Shown: positions 49,801 to 64,000 of the stretch, piece by piece
How the letters are laid out: each line of letters starts with the position of its first letter
How positions within the stretch are numbered: the first letter of the stretch is position 1
Source of the DNA: Atrina japonica
Lineage: Eukaryota > Mollusca > Bivalvia > Pterioida > Pinnidae
Direction: 5' to 3'
NCBI GenBank assembly: GCA_030159075.1
Contig: BROG01001191.1
Coordinates: 41,566 to 105,565 of the forward strand
Length of the DNA stretch: 64,000 bases
Position numbers and translations under genes: made by a program
Notes under the pieces: model-generated
Databases searched by the model: none
Told to the model about the DNA's origin: nothing
What the model saw: only the letters and a program-made list of their open reading frames with translations

Positions 49801-50636
49801 GGCTCTTTCCATGTCCATAGAAATTATTCTTTTGATTTTGTCAAAAGTAATTTCAAAACACTCTGGTAAGTGTTGGTGAAAAAATATAAATGATGGGCCC
49901 ACATATTGAAGTATATAAATTCACAGTTTTATCTTTGGTTTTCCAGATTCTATCAAAAAGGCTCCCATACAGTGGAAACAAATTCTGTGCAAGTAAGTAT
50001 ACAACATGTAAATGTAACCAGCATTGGTCATTGTGATTTTAGCAGACATTTGAATTTGCTGTAAAATTTAAAAACATGAAAAAAATATGTAAAACATTAT
50101 TTGTGTGCCTAAAAGTTTCATTTCATGATGTTATATATTATTTTACAAAATCTGTAATTCTTACTAGTATATTCTGCATAAATGATATTACTCTGCATAA
50201 ATGATATGTACTGTTGATTTCAATGACAAATTTTGGTAAAGGGGAGGGGGTAGTTTATTTCTTTTTTGGCTTTTCTCAACTTTATGCCCTCACCACCTGA
50301 CAAAGGGGGCATTAAGTGTTACCTTTGATGGTCCTTCCATCTTTCCATGTGGTTTTCTGTTTATATGTGCTTACTAGTAAAATTATGTGCATCAGGATCT
50401 ACATTCCATTTGAATTAATTTGACCATGCTTTTTGGCACAAACAAATATATAGTATTGTTTCTTTTCTAGGTCAGTTGAGTTATGCATGAAAAGATACAG
50501 TTCAACACTGGAAGACGATGAAAACATTTTATCCTCCACAAAAACAAACAGTTTAGGCTCACGCTCAAAATATGCCTTACATACAAGCTACGGACAAAAA
50601 AAAATATTGAAAAAATTGTTAGACAGCTGTTCATGA
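37032..50636 (+). CDS. SETD6: N-lysine methyltransferase SETD6, complete, 11 coding exons, 471 aa
   Basis: Exons: 37032-37178, 39849-39993, 40876-41017, 41504-41632, 42081-42333, 43856-43954, 45091-45192, 46878-46958, 47459-47564, 49947-49992, 50471-50636. Phases join throughout, giving 1416 nt with a TGA stop; the human protein is close to the same length. The family uses S-adenosylmethionine to mono-methylate lysines; known mammalian targets include RELA K310 and H2A.Z, and it is mainly nuclear. The split SET domain starts near residue 50 (YGMVA), with WVPLL and WRPYL in the middle, an acidic insert at 218-232, the NHVAKNNA cofactor-binding motif from N246, and the catalytic-type FNTYG with Tyr280. 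The C-terminal Rubisco-LSMT-like substrate-binding domain spans roughly 310-465 and ends in YGQKKILKKLL. All key SET motifs are present, so the enzyme is probably active. Introns carry many repeats but none breaks an exon. I found no canonical polyadenylation signal soon after the stop. Confidence 0.96.
37211..37378. repeat. foldback element in SETD6 intron 1
   Basis: Outer arms AGACACTTGTTTCTATC and GATAGAAACACGTGTCT match at 16 of 17 positions; an inner palindrome GTAATCCCTTT-CCC-AAAGGGATTAC lies at about 37248-37272. Confidence 0.65.
38547..39030 (+). repeat. GATA/GACA complex microsatellite in SETD6 intron 1
   Basis: AGATAGATAGACAGACATAG motifs arranged in ~50-70-bp units separated by GGCTTACAGAAA or GAAGAAAGATAG. 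It gives long open frames on the minus strand (repeating VYLSVYLS-type sequence), which are artefacts. Confidence 0.92.
39849..39993 (+). CDS. SETD6: SETD6 coding exon 2
   Basis: Residues 50-97 with YGMVAIEDIPTGECLFQIPR, the first SET-domain strands that contact the cofactor. Acceptor TTTTTCAAG, donor GTAAGT, phase 1. Confidence 0.95.
40128..40380 (-). repeat. SINE family 2 in SETD6 intron 2, full length
   Basis: Minus orientation: head CTCTGTGGCTGAGTGGTTAG, B-box region CAGTGCAGGGTTGAGCCCC, body to GTGTGGCGTAAAACACTATT and an AAAATAAAAAATAAAG tail. An imperfect TTGG(G)ATGT flanks both ends as a possible target-site duplication. Confidence 0.85.
40471..40690. repeat. foldback element, family A, plus a second fragment
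   Basis: TA|CAGTGGAACCTGTCTTGAG starts the first element, which runs through GTGGTCTCTCAAGACAGGTG to AACCAAGTGGTTTTCAGAAT. A second terminus, CAGTGATGCCTGTCTTAAGA, starts at 40644. Confidence 0.65.
40770..40843 (+). repeat. (TA)n microsatellite just upstream of SETD6 exon 3
   Basis: About 36 TA dinucleotides ending ~33 bp before exon 3, within the likely branch-point region of intron 2. Confidence 0.95.
40876..41017 (+). CDS. SETD6: SETD6 coding exon 3
   Basis: Residues 98-144 plus two bases, including SSWVPLLVTLMYE and WRPYLDLVP, both strongly SETD6-like. It begins about 33 bp after a long (TA)n tract and ends at GTAAGT. Confidence 0.95.
41107..41328 (-). repeat. SINE family 2 in SETD6 intron 3 with target-site duplication
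   Basis: Minus orientation, head CTCTATAACCGAGTGGTTAA at the right and body end at the left. Flanks TATAAAGTTATAAAA (41092-41106) and TATAAAGGTATAAAA (41329-41343) match at 14 of 15 positions. The head box region is damaged. Confidence 0.88.
41504..41632 (+). CDS. SETD6: SETD6 coding exon 4
   Basis: Residues 145-187 plus two bases, including LLKGTGVIEAVQRD and EIVLPYV of the i-SET insert. It follows a T-rich tract ending CAG and ends at GTATGT, phase 2. Confidence 0.94.
42081..42333 (+). CDS. SETD6: SETD6 coding exon 5 (NH motif and acidic insert)
   Basis: Residues 188-272. Contains MAYSF, an acidic insert (D218-E232, mostly Asp/Glu) and the PMADILNHVAKNNA motif, in which N246 and H247 bind S-adenosylmethionine in this family. 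The acidic stretch is longer than the human counterpart as I recall it. Donor GTAAGC, phase 0. Confidence 0.96.
42509..42582 (-). repeat. short palindromic element, family B, in SETD6 intron 5
   Basis: TTAACACATTTGGGCTTTTC, TTGATTTACATAAGAGTCCA and TTTTTCAGGGGGTGATG in reverse orientation. Confidence 0.65.
42970..43120 (+). repeat. dispersed repeat G, copy 2, SETD6 intron 5
   Basis: Partner of 17955-18100: CTGTCCAATCTGAGGTT, AAGATTCTTACCTCAAGGGC, TTAGATTTCCC and CATTTGATTATTTTTTCTCC in order. Confidence 0.6.
43385..43585 (+). repeat. SINE family 2, 5'-truncated, SETD6 intron 5
   Basis: Starts at CAGTGGAACCTAAGCTGATT (body) and runs to a long AAAATAAAAAAAAGAAAAAA tail; the tRNA-like head is absent. 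Confidence 0.8.
43856..43954 (+). CDS. SETD6: SETD6 coding exon 6 (catalytic Tyr)
   Basis: Residues 273-305 with [20 protein letters not shown]; Tyr280 is the conserved SET-domain tyrosine and MYGFVE is a family signature. Acceptor TTTTACAG, donor GTAAAT. Confidence 0.96.
44101..44222. repeat. foldback element, family C, missing its left terminus
   Basis: Right terminus TTAAGTTTTATGGTGCCGGC and core CTGATATCTGATTTGCTAAG are present. The left GGGCCTGGCACC end is lost. Confidence 0.6.
44655..44853. repeat. foldback element, family A, with ~60-bp internal insertion
   Basis: GTTTTTTCAAGACAGGTGGC, GAGGTTTTATTTAAAGGATT at the left and CTTTTCAGAATGTGGTATCA, CACAAGACAGGTGGTCTCTC, GTTTCACTG at the right. 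Sequence around 44735-44790 is foreign to the family. Confidence 0.6.
45091..45192 (+). CDS. SETD6: SETD6 coding exon 7
   Basis: Residues 306-339, the start of the substrate-binding domain (QEKWTFL near the end). Donor is GTATTT. The sequence around this donor resembles the unit of the minisatellite that fills the following 0.4 kb. Confidence 0.88.
45205..45575 (+). repeat. ~29-bp minisatellite in SETD6 intron 7, similar to the exon 7 donor region
   Basis: About 12 copies of TTCTCTTTCTGATATAGTTT then TGCTATAAG. The exon 7/intron 7 junction itself reads CTGTCTGATATA|GTATTTA, then CCTAAGTTCTTCTTCTGATA, which aligns with the unit over its full length. Confidence 0.88.
45652..45990. repeat. foldback element, family A, interrupted by another repeat
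   Basis: Left part GTGGAACTTGTTTTGAAAGA to GAGGTTTTGTTTAAAATATT; right part GGTTTTCAGAGTGTGGTCTC to TTCCAAAACGATTCCTCTG. Between them lies 45770-45910. Confidence 0.7.
45770..45910 (+). mobile_element. interspersed repeat inserted into the family A element
   Basis: AACAAGATGTGTATGTGAAA, ACAAATGCCCTC, ACAGACAGACAATCC and CAGGTCGGGGCATAAAAA. It resembles the 5' and 3' ends of the repeat at 57080-57475 (ACAAGATATGTTTGTGAAAC, ACAAATGCCTCTG) with its middle deleted. Confidence 0.55.
46878..46958 (+). CDS. SETD6: SETD6 coding exon 8
   Basis: Residues 340-366: EDGNFILGSKGVLTDEEMYE matches the family's GxFxIGxxxVLTEEEL segment. Acceptor CTTTTCAG, donor GTAACA. Confidence 0.93.
47459..47564 (+). CDS. 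SETD6: SETD6 coding exon 9
   Basis: Residues 367-401 plus one base, starting LVMDKAQF (family LCMPAEEF) and then a charged, variable KEKEGWSDDE loop. Acceptor TTTTGCAG, donor GTAATT. Confidence 0.9.
47634..47715 (+). repeat. short palindromic element, family B, SETD6 intron 9
   Basis: TTAACTTATCTACCCCTGAA ... TCTCTAGGGGTATATGGGTTAA. Confidence 0.72.
48095..48192. repeat. inverted repeat, SETD6 intron 9
   Basis: CACTGTATTTTGATTGGCTT pairs with AAGCCAATCAAAATACAGTA, extending to TTTTCATT/AATGAAAA at the outside. About 47-bp arms with almost no loop. Confidence 0.85.
48472..49455. repeat. foldback element, family A, split by a DNA transposon
   Basis: 48472-48558 is the left half (GTGGAACCTGTCTTCAGAAA ... 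GAGGTTTTATCAAAAG). 49380-49455 is the right half (AGGATTATTTAACCAAGTGG ... AAGAGAGGTTCTACTG). Uninterrupted copies have these halves contiguous (GGTTTTATTTAAAGGATTAT). Confidence 0.8.
48559..49374. mobile_element. ~816-bp non-autonomous DNA transposon with CCCAGTNACAC ends
   Basis: Left end CCCCAGTAACACATAGTGGC GAATC; right end on the reverse strand TCCCAGTCACACCTGAACAT, then CCTTTGGCGAATAATTT. Shared terminal CCCAGT[A/C]ACAC and internal GGCGAAT blocks. No transposase frame. No clear target-site duplication was found beyond AG/AAG. Confidence 0.65.
49547..49809 (-). repeat. SINE family 1, full length, with perfect 11-bp target-site duplication
   Basis: CATGTCCATAG occurs at 49536-49546 and again at 49810-49820, directly flanking the element. 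Read on the minus strand it runs from the GAGCCATCATCGCTCTGTGG head through TTCGGATGAGACAGTAAAAA, GGCTGTAAGTGCTGAAAATA and GATGTTAAACAACAATACAA. SETD6 intron 9. Confidence 0.92.
49947..49992 (+). CDS. SETD6: SETD6 coding exon 10 (46-bp microexon-like)
   Basis: Residues 402-416 plus two bases. IQWKQILC corresponds to the ASWRQLLR helix of the human protein. Acceptor TTTTCCAG, donor GTAAGT. Phase 1 in, phase 2 out, so skipping it would shift the frame. Confidence 0.88.
50471..50636 (+). CDS. SETD6: SETD6 coding exon 11 (terminal)
   Basis: Residues 417-471 plus the TGA stop. Ends RSKYALHTSYGQKKILKKLL then DSCS, matching the conserved YGQKMILHQLLE C-terminus of SETD6. Confidence 0.94.
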
Positions 50637-51121
50637 TTAGTAAATATATGAGTTATCTCAAGTTTTTTGTATTTTGTGAGAATGTTTTGCAGCTTACGTT
50701 ATATCTACATCAGTACATGTGAAGGTCAAAGGAAGTGCGATTAGTCTTAACGTGGAACCAAATGCAGGGCTGGAGTCAGCTTGCCCAGGGCAAGCTGAAA
50801 GTAATTTTCAACTATTAAAGGCAAACAATGCACTCACAAAATGAACCAACTATATACATATAAACAATTAATAATATTGTTAATTGCAGTCATCCAATGA
50901 TTTATTTGGTCATCGTTTCCCTCAACACTTGCAGTAGTAATAGGACTAGACCGATTTTTAAAACATTGTTACTTGTTTTTGGCTTGCCCATGGGCTAGCC
51001 GTCTGTATTTTTCAACTAGCCCAAGCCAAATTTGAGCTTATTCCGGGTGTCGGGCAAGTGAATTTGTCCTGCCCTGCCAAAACAGTGGTTAAATTGGTCC
51101 TTTCACAGAATTCTATGACAA

Positions 51122-51965
51122 CATTTTTATCTACAGATTTTCAGCTCACCTGAACTGAAGGTTCTGATCACCTGTTGACCATCAACTTTTCACATTTTCA
51201 ACTTCTCCGAAAACACTGAAGAGATTTGAAAATTTTTTACGGGAAGCAAGTATCCATGTCCGCTACCAAGCTTGTGTTTTTCAGCCCGATTGGCTCAGGG
51301 GTGGATCCTCAATGGGGCCAAATAGGTCCCAGAGAGTACCTCTCTTTGAAAATTTTCTCCAGAACAGAGCTTTGTTGGACATTATCTTCCTCATTCATTC
51401 AACTAGGCTCCCCCATATTTGGTACTGGTATACGTCTTTAAAAGGAGACAAAATGTTGAATGCAAAAACTGTGTTCCTACCATGACCATTTGCCACGCAG
51501 TAACAAACTCAAATGAACTCTTAAAAAGCCTCAAACAGTGTAGGCCCTACATCTAAATTTGTTGTCGACAGGTTGAGAAGATTTTCAAAATTCAGCCAGT
51601 CAGGGACTGATTCATGATGGTGGCCATCTTGGTATAGATCAATATCAGAAGACAAAGCTTTAAAAGTGCTACATGAGGATTATTCCTGCAAAGGAATTGT
51701 TATTCCATTGCTTTCAGTTTCTGAAAGGATGTTTGAAATTTCAACAAATCAGAATGCACACTTTTGGCCATTTTGGATTTTGACTCTTTACTTAATGATA
51801 AAACCTGAAAGACATTCACCAAACAAATACACCCGACTAAATTGGTACCAATTGGTCGAGTGGATTCAGAGTACAAGATTGAAAGTTATATACAAAAGGG
51901 CAGACACCAACGCCAGACAAAAAGCAATATCAATGGCTCATCTGGTCATAGCTATCAATACAAAT
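51122..51965 (+). repeat. degraded interspersed repeat (TTTTCAGCTCACCTGAACTG ... CTCATCTGGTCATAGCTATC)
   Basis: Reads CATCAACTTTTCACATTTTC, AATGGGGCCAAATAGGTCCC, then GATGGTGGCCATCTTGG and CAGACACCAACGCCAGACAA. This order of motifs is typical of a ~0.9-kb bivalve repeat whose consensus starts with GTGAGCTTTT-like and ends with GACGCC-rich sequence. The open frames inside it are not genes. Confidence 0.5.
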
Positions 51966-53454
51966 CAAATATGTTAGCCATATAATGATGTTAACATGAA
52001 ATGTACTAAATAAACACAAGGTAAATGATTTCAAGGTTTATTGCTAAATATGACAGATTTTACAAAAACATTCTTTACAAATTAATTTACAAGCTAAGAA
52101 TTTTTCCTTTGGCCAATCCTTGGAAAAAAATTAAATACCAGTAAAATGAAACTTTGATGAAAAGACATGTAGAAGTAGCATAACCAGAATATGATAACTG
52201 GTAACCATTCATAAAGATTTACACGAATTAAATACTGGACAATGTGAGATCAAATTTCTGGAAGAATTATACAACAGTTCTGCATGATATTACGGGTACC
52301 ATATATGCTTGTGTTATTAAACTTTCCAACAAAGGTAGTAATATCTGTACTGTAAATGCCCAGAAAATTACTCGAATACCAAAACATAGCATCATTTTTA
52401 CCAATTATACTACAAATATACGAAGGTCAGATCACACGTATCTTGCATATTTCTCCCCATTTGTTTTTTCTATCCCGCACGAAGAACTTGTTAAGATAAT
52501 TCATATGTATCAAAGAAAGGTAACTCAATCAGATGTAATGAAGAAAAATCATTTTTCTGCTTGGAGACATGAACCCCCCAAAAAATACATGTTATTCCTT
52601 ATCCACTCTTCTGTCTATGTATGCAATTTCAAGGAAAAATATACACTTACTTTATTTATATGCATTTTAGTGGATTTTTTTCAAAAAATATCAAGGAAAA
52701 CAGAATATTCTCTCTGAAAAAATGGCCTGGTAAGTAACCTCTATCCCCCCCCCCCCATTACACAAGTCACGGGGCAAGAACATGTTATATAAATTATCCT
52801 GGGGATATAGGCCTATATGTATAATTAAGAAATGTGTGATCTGACCTTAAATAGGAAATCAAAGGTCTGAATAGCTCTGTGCAATTATATAAAACTTAGG
52901 CTTACAAAGAGGAATAAAAGTTTGTATGGGTGTGCATTTTAATGTAAAAATGCATCCTCATTTTTGTATAAACATGATAAGGACAAGAAACATCATCAAC
53001 AGATTATCATTACCAATCAGTTCAAGGTGGATTTATATTTCCTGCTCAAATAATTTATATCATGATAAACATAATAAAAAAAGGACATGAACAGAAATAA
53101 CGCACTTCATCTTGTACAAAAGCCTTTATTGTTTTAGTGTACTATATTGTTTCAAAATGCAGAAACACTAAGGAGTTGGAATTTTTGAATGACCGCAATA
53201 TGATCATAGAGCAAAATTATGCTTAATGCCATGAAAATAACACGGGTAATTCAACACTGGCAGAGAAGTATTGCACTACAAGTTTTAAGTGACATAATCA
53301 CCTTCACAAAATCAAAATTGATAATGACAATTTTCAAGCTGATTAAAATTAAATTAATGCCAATGTACAATATGAATAATAAAAACCATGAAATGAGGAT
53401 CTATTTATTTTTCATGACCCAAGTACATGATCCGACAAAAGGGATCAAAATCTT

Positions 53455-54130
53455 TAAATACTGTATGACCCCATAAATGGATCTGTCCCAAATTATATAC
53501 GACCCAGCAAAAGGGATCAAGTAATTCTATAATGATCATATAAGACCAGACCTTAAACCGATGTATGACCCTTTAAAACGGATCGATATCGTAAATTAGT
53601 TATAACCCTTTAAAATGGGTCAATTAGTTACAGTAACCCTTTAAAACGGATCAATAATGTAAATTAGTTACAACCCTTTGAAATGGATCAATAACATCAA
53701 TTATTATAATAACCCTTTATCATAATATAACCCTCTAAAATGGATCAATATCATAAATGGATTGACATTGTAAATTAGTTATAATAATGTATTTGACCTA
53801 TAAAGCGCCCATGTCCTTATAAGTGCCCCTCCCCGTTTTTACATATGATTGACAACGAGATGTGGACATGAAAAATCATAATAGTTTATCTGTAGTCCCC
53901 CAGCAACAGAATTATGTTGATAGGTGTCCTTGGTAATAACTACAACAACTTTACCGCTGTGCCTTATAAAACATCAACTGTTTTATGTCCATTTTACAAT
54001 CAGTTGGTCCCATTAAGCGCCCACCCCTTTTTATTGATTTTTGTAGCACCCTCGGCATTTAATGGGTCAATACAGTAACCCTTTAAAATGGATGAATATT
54101 GTCAATTAGATATGAACCTTTAATACAATT
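53455..54130 (+). repeat. diverged ~33-bp array (ACCCTTTAAAACGGATCAAT), with an insertion
   Basis: TGACCCTTTAAAACGGATCG, AACCCTTTAAAATGGGTCAA and variants alternate with GTAAATTAGTTATA. The array is interrupted at about 53787-54075 by a segment with two AAGCGCCCA...CCCC motifs, then resumes with AACCCTTTAAAATGGATGAA. Confidence 0.7.
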
Positions 54131-54601
54131 ATATTTAATGGATCAAATGTTCACATTGATATTTGTATAACCATACAAAATACCTCAGGTTAAAACGTTT
54201 AATTTCACTCAAATGAACAACTCCCAACTGACAAATCAGATTTTAATAACATGCTATAGCTAGCAATCAATTAAGATTGAATTAGATCAACGATTATGTA
54301 AAAGTGAAGATTGAAAATCCTTTAAAACATGTCAGAGTTCATCTGAATCACAGAATTAGAATTATCACAAATATCATACCAATAAAAAAAAAGTTGGGTG
54401 ACCTTCCCTGCATAACACTGACAATTAAAAACTACATAAATATAGTAAAATAACAAGATAAACACATTTGCTTGGAAACTTGATGACTAAAAACATGGGA
54501 CTCTATTGTATTGAATCACATTCAGACTCGAGTAAACTGATAGCCTGCTGCCGTGAAATATAAAATATGGTATCACAGTCTTTCTATGCAATTTTTTTCT
54601 G

Positions 54602-60529
<5,928 letters not shown>

Positions 60530-60720
60530 GACGCCAAGTCTGTTATATAATTTTACCCTGGTGTGTGGCAAGTGCTATCAGCTTCGAAGTAAACCGGAAA
60601 ACGGAAACTTCTACTGGCATTCGAGAATATATAGAGGGCGACAACTCTACGTCATCGCTACCAGCCAATGAAAATCATAGAAAAATCCCGACTAAGCCAC
60701 AATCTTTTGCGGCTGATATT
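60530..60720 (-). promoter_or_regulatory. putative promoter of the C1orf50 homolog
   Basis: Read on the minus strand towards the ATG, this GC-richer stretch has a CCAAT box (60669-60665), a CRE half-site TGACGT (60654-60649), a TATATA element (60633-60628) and two ETS-like GGAA cores around 60592-60606. Order and spacing fit a core promoter with a short 5' UTR. All are short motifs, so the assignment is inferred. Confidence 0.5.
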
Positions 60721-61317
60721 CTAGGATTTTGAGGTGAAAACAAACAAATTGTATTATGCAATTGATGATTGTTTTAATTAATAAATAATTCTTAAGATAA
60801 TTTATGATCTGAAGAAAACTCGGGAAAATTATGCTAACATATAAAGAAACTCAAACGTTTAGTAGATTCTACCTTAGAATCTAATTAGTTTCTAGATTAG
60901 ATCTGATCAAGATATAATTTTTCATTTTTTATCAAGATTTTACATACAGTTTATCATCATAGATTAACAGTCAATATGAAAATTAACAATACAAATCATT
61001 GGCTCCTGAAAGTGATACGGAGTTTCTAATAATCTAATTACGCGATCATTTTGCCTCTCAGTCACGTTTTCTGTTTTTCAGTGTGTTTAAAAACAATAGC
61101 GCAAACATGAAATCAGCAAAAAGTATCAACAACAAAAGGAAATACACAGTAGAATTGGTGGAGAAATTAGAACTTACAACACAGTAAAAGAAAATACACA
61201 GTAAAATTGGTGGAAAAAATAAAACTTAATTACAACGCAAACGTCATGTGGTATGGTAATGGTATAAATACAACTCACAGGCTATACTAAGTAGGCTTAT
61301 CATAATTTCCAATCAAA

Positions 61318-61320
61318 CAC

Positions 61321-61351
<31 letters not shown>

Positions 61352-61398
61352 CGATGATGATGATGATGACGACAACGGCGACGACGATGATGATGACA
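61318..61398 (+). repeat. (GAT)n microsatellite
   Basis: ATGATGATGATGATGATGAT with GACGACAACGGCGACGACG interruptions. Confidence 0.92.
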
Positions 61399-61849
61399 TG
61401 ATGCACATTTTACCCCAATTTTAAAAATCAAATCAAATCTTTTGAAGGTAATCAAAAACTTTTAAACGGATAATAAATTAAAATGTTCTTATTATCTTCA
61501 AAACATAATGAATTGTCAAATAATAACTTATGTACAGTTAGCCTACAGCCTGGTATTGATTTAAAGTAACAAACAAATAAGTTCTTTGAATATCATAACG
61601 GGAACTACTTCTTAGCAGAAAGTGGGAAACGTCTCCACATGACCACAGGATGGATGACCACAAACGCAGTCTTTATTGTTGACTATATCAACTTGGAAAA
61701 TAACTTTTTTTAGATCATACTACATTCATGCCTCAACCTATAGCTGTATAAATTTATCTTTTCTATCATCTACATAAAAATAAAGTGGAGTTGCATTTTA
61801 CTATTGTTGAAAGCACGTTTGAATTGACTAAATTTAGAATCATAGGCTT

Positions 61850-62112
61850 GTTTGTTTGTTTGTTTATTGTTGTTTAACGTCCCACTCGAGAATATTTCAC
61901 TCATATGGCAATGCTGGTGAAGGGCTTCAAATTTTGGCCTATGCTCGGCACTTACGGCCATTGAGCAGTGAGGGTTCTTTAACGTGCCGACATTTACTGT
62001 GACACGGGACCACGGTTTTTACTGTCTCATCCGAAGGACAGGAAACTAACCTACCGCCGGCTGGACTCGAACTCACGATCAAGAGTCGAGTCTGAGCCAG
62101 GTTGGCTCTATT
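61850..62112 (-). repeat. SINE family 1, full length, upstream of the C1orf50 homolog
   Basis: Minus orientation: head AGCCAACCTGGCTCAGACTC and GATCGTGAGTTCGAGTCCAG, then CCTGTCCTTCGGATGAGACA, GGCCGTAAGTGCCGAGCATA and GGGACGTTAAACAACAATAA with a CAAACAAACAAA tail. It has the highest CG content of the copies, so it is probably relatively young. Confidence 0.9.
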
Positions 62113-62293
62113 GTAGATGGAAAAGAAGCTACTGTACTGTTTAGTCTGAAACGGCCGGATAGTACAGAGTCTTTGTTGATACCTTAGTTCCTTTCGGTAC
62201 TTCTTAGAAATGGCAAAACTGCTTTCGACATTTCTTCCTCTCTGCCAAGGGTTCATAAAAAGTTCCAGAACAAAGTGAATTGTGGCTAGTTCA

Positions 62294-62401
62294 CTGTCAT
62301 GTTGCCTGTAAATTTTTGATTTACTGGGTGGATGTAAATACATAATTTACAAGATGACAATTTACAACTACCCAGTAAATTTAAAATTTACAACATGACA
62401 G
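62294..62401. repeat. inverted repeat with ~45-bp arms
   Basis: CTGTCATGTTGCCTGTAAAT then TTACTGGGTGGATGTAAAT (62294-62339) pairs with ATTTACAACTACCCAGTAAA through ACATGACAG (62359-62401). Confidence 0.82.
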
Positions 62402-62911
62402 CAGGATGGTAATCCTGTTACAACTCTGGCCGATTCCAGTTGGAATTTTACTTATTTATCACAGTCGACAGAAGTGCACCCGTCCCATACTTCACATGCA
62501 CATTCCAGCTTGTGAAGTACAAAGTATTGTACACATTTTACACATTTTTTACAATTTCCGTAATACATTAATTTATCTATATGCAGGTCTATGATTATAT
62601 CAATATATAATATTATATGCACGACCATTTAACACTAAACATAAAAGTCAGACCTAAATGTTTATGTTCACTAGCATTTTCATGGTGGGTCATTTTACCA
62701 ATACCGTACATTTTAGATCAGTATATAGGTAAAAAAATGTTAAAATTTATCAAAACATTGAATATTTTTAATTTATTTGGAATTTTACATCAGAAAATAA
62801 TATATGCAGTGATCGCTTCTCATTTATTTTGCTACAAGGTATGGATTAATCCCCTCTAAATCTTATATCAACGTCGTTACCGCAGCGCCTTTTAAAATAC
62901 TTAGTTCCATC

Positions 62912-63024
<113 letters not shown>

Positions 63025-63027
63025 ATC

Positions 63028-63132
63028 GAATTGCATTTTTATTGCGTTTATGGTTTCATATCGGAAATAGGTATAGGGGCATTTTTAATGAAGCGCGTTT
63101 TTAAAACCATAATCGCAATAAAAATGCAATTC
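63028..63132. repeat. foldback element next to the TA microsatellite
   Basis: 29-bp arms 63028-63056 and 63104-63132 (GAATTGCATTTTTATTGCG core) match at 28 of 29 positions around a 47-bp spacer. Confidence 0.85.
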
Positions 63133-64000
63133 AAACCTCATATTTATATGCTTTCAACATATTTTTCCATTGTAGTCCATGTTGCTAAGGTGAATAGCAA
63201 AGGCTTACGGTATCGACATGACGGATAACAAAATAGTCCATGTTAGTTTTTAGCTTTCTACTTTTTGAATTAAAAATGCATTTTCGAATTTCATTTAAAC
63301 ATATTTCATAACTTGCTGTTAATTATTAAAGACTTTTAACACATGTAGTTCCATTTCATGTATGTATAGGCATACATACACGGATCACTAGGGGAATCAA
63401 TTTCCGATATGCAAGTATGACGGAAATACGTCTTAACACTGAGTGAATAGGAGAACATGTTGTAAATAAATATGTAATCAGAAATTTCTATTTAAAACCG
63501 TTTTCACAAATATTACTCAATTCAAACAGTTAAATGCCAACAAAACTTTATATAAATAGTTATTTGTCTCATTACCGTACCGAGATGTTTCGGTAATGAC
63601 CCGTTTTGGCAATGATATTCTTCTTAAATTTCATTTGATATAAGCGGTAAGAAAGTGGAAAACTTGATCGGTTTATCAAAAATACACGACAGTATTTTAG
63701 TGCCAGGAAGGCATAGTTCTCACATAGACCGTTCGGTAATCATATACACATGATTTAGAATACGTAATCATATTTCTCGCTACCATTTTCCGCCTGGTTG
63801 ACATTGAAAGGATAACTTGCGACTTTCATCATGCCGTTGTAAAATTGTCATATGACAAGTTCAAACAGTTTTTTTTTAAATGTCCATACATTTCTTAATT
63901 AAACTTTTATGAAAGACTTTAATATGATTTAACATGAATATTTCTTTTTTTTTAACGGTGATATACCTGATTGCTTTTGTAACGTGCAACCTCTTTTAAT
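63133..64000. other. right-edge intergenic DNA, nothing recognised
   Basis: AT-rich with no supported gene. TTCGGTAATSA-like words recur around 63580-63740 without clear structure. Confidence 0.35.

Larger units (their letters stand above)
50637..54601. other. intergenic region between SETD6 and the C1orf50 homolog (tail to tail), incl. both 3' UTRs
   Basis: Contains a TE remnant (51122-51965), a diverged ~33-bp array (53455-54130) and a C homopolymer near 52747. A 157-codon plus-strand frame at 52244-52717 is the longest open frame outside repeats and is not supported as a gene. I could not place either polyadenylation site. Confidence 0.5.

Noticed and set aside
51226..51977. Possible retrotransposon proteins at 51226-51441 and 51666-51977
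   Set aside because: No reverse-transcriptase, endonuclease or transposase motif; the stretch follows the layout of a non-coding bivalve repeat.
52244..52717. 157-codon plus-strand open frame in the SETD6-C1orf50 interval
   Set aside because: No recognisable domain, AT-driven codon use, no splice or promoter support; sits in intergenic DNA next to repeat remnants.
61939..62343. 134-codon minus-strand open frame
   Set aside because: Its C-terminal half is a SINE family 1 read in frame and its N-terminal end crosses an inverted repeat; only ~55 residues in between are unexplained and match nothing I know.

Overview
This is an AT-rich, intron-rich, repeat-dense eukaryotic nuclear window. The gene content is metazoan. 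The interspersed repeats include two tRNA-derived SINE families, one of them ending in a TTAAACAACAA tail, plus many TA-flanked foldback elements. Together they look like those of a bivalve mollusc; the species is not identified. I see no prokaryotic, viral or organellar gene and no CRISPR array.

Three protein-coding genes can be rebuilt exon by exon with matching splice phases. (1) A WD40-repeat gene on the minus strand enters from the left edge. Its first three coding exons are at 36524-36642, 34262-34346 and 3407-3557, with a 30.7-kb second intron; the remaining exons lie outside the window. (2) SETD6, a protein-lysine N-methyltransferase, is complete on the plus strand in 11 coding exons (37032-50636, 471 aa). 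(3) The homolog of human C1orf50 (DUF2452 family) is complete on the minus strand in 5 coding exons (54602-60529, 191 aa). The WD40 gene and SETD6 are head to head, with 389 bp between their start codons, so they probably share a bidirectional promoter. SETD6 and the C1orf50 homolog are tail to tail across about 4 kb of repeat-derived DNA.

Layout: 1-34.3 kb is the WD40 gene's introns. They hold a 1.7-kb 48-bp satellite with trimeric higher-order structure (25.07-26.74 kb), a 35-bp minisatellite (14.17-14.94 kb), a 40-bp array broken by a foldback element (7.37-8.01 kb), a 63-bp array (6.60-6.95 kb) and many palindromic elements. 36.6-37.0 kb is the shared promoter. 37-50.6 kb is SETD6, whose introns carry GATA-type and TA microsatellites, SINEs with visible target-site duplications, a minisatellite that appears seeded from the exon 7 splice donor, and a nested DNA transposon. 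50.6-54.6 kb is intergenic. 54.6-60.5 kb is the C1orf50 homolog, in which a SINE sits directly against the exon 4 splice donor. 60.5-64 kb is upstream DNA with foldbacks and CA/TA microsatellites.

The genes do not form a pathway. The most notable structures are the way mobile and tandem DNA has grown around splice sites, and a large set of short palindromic families whose copies can be compared within the window, including filled and empty insertion sites.
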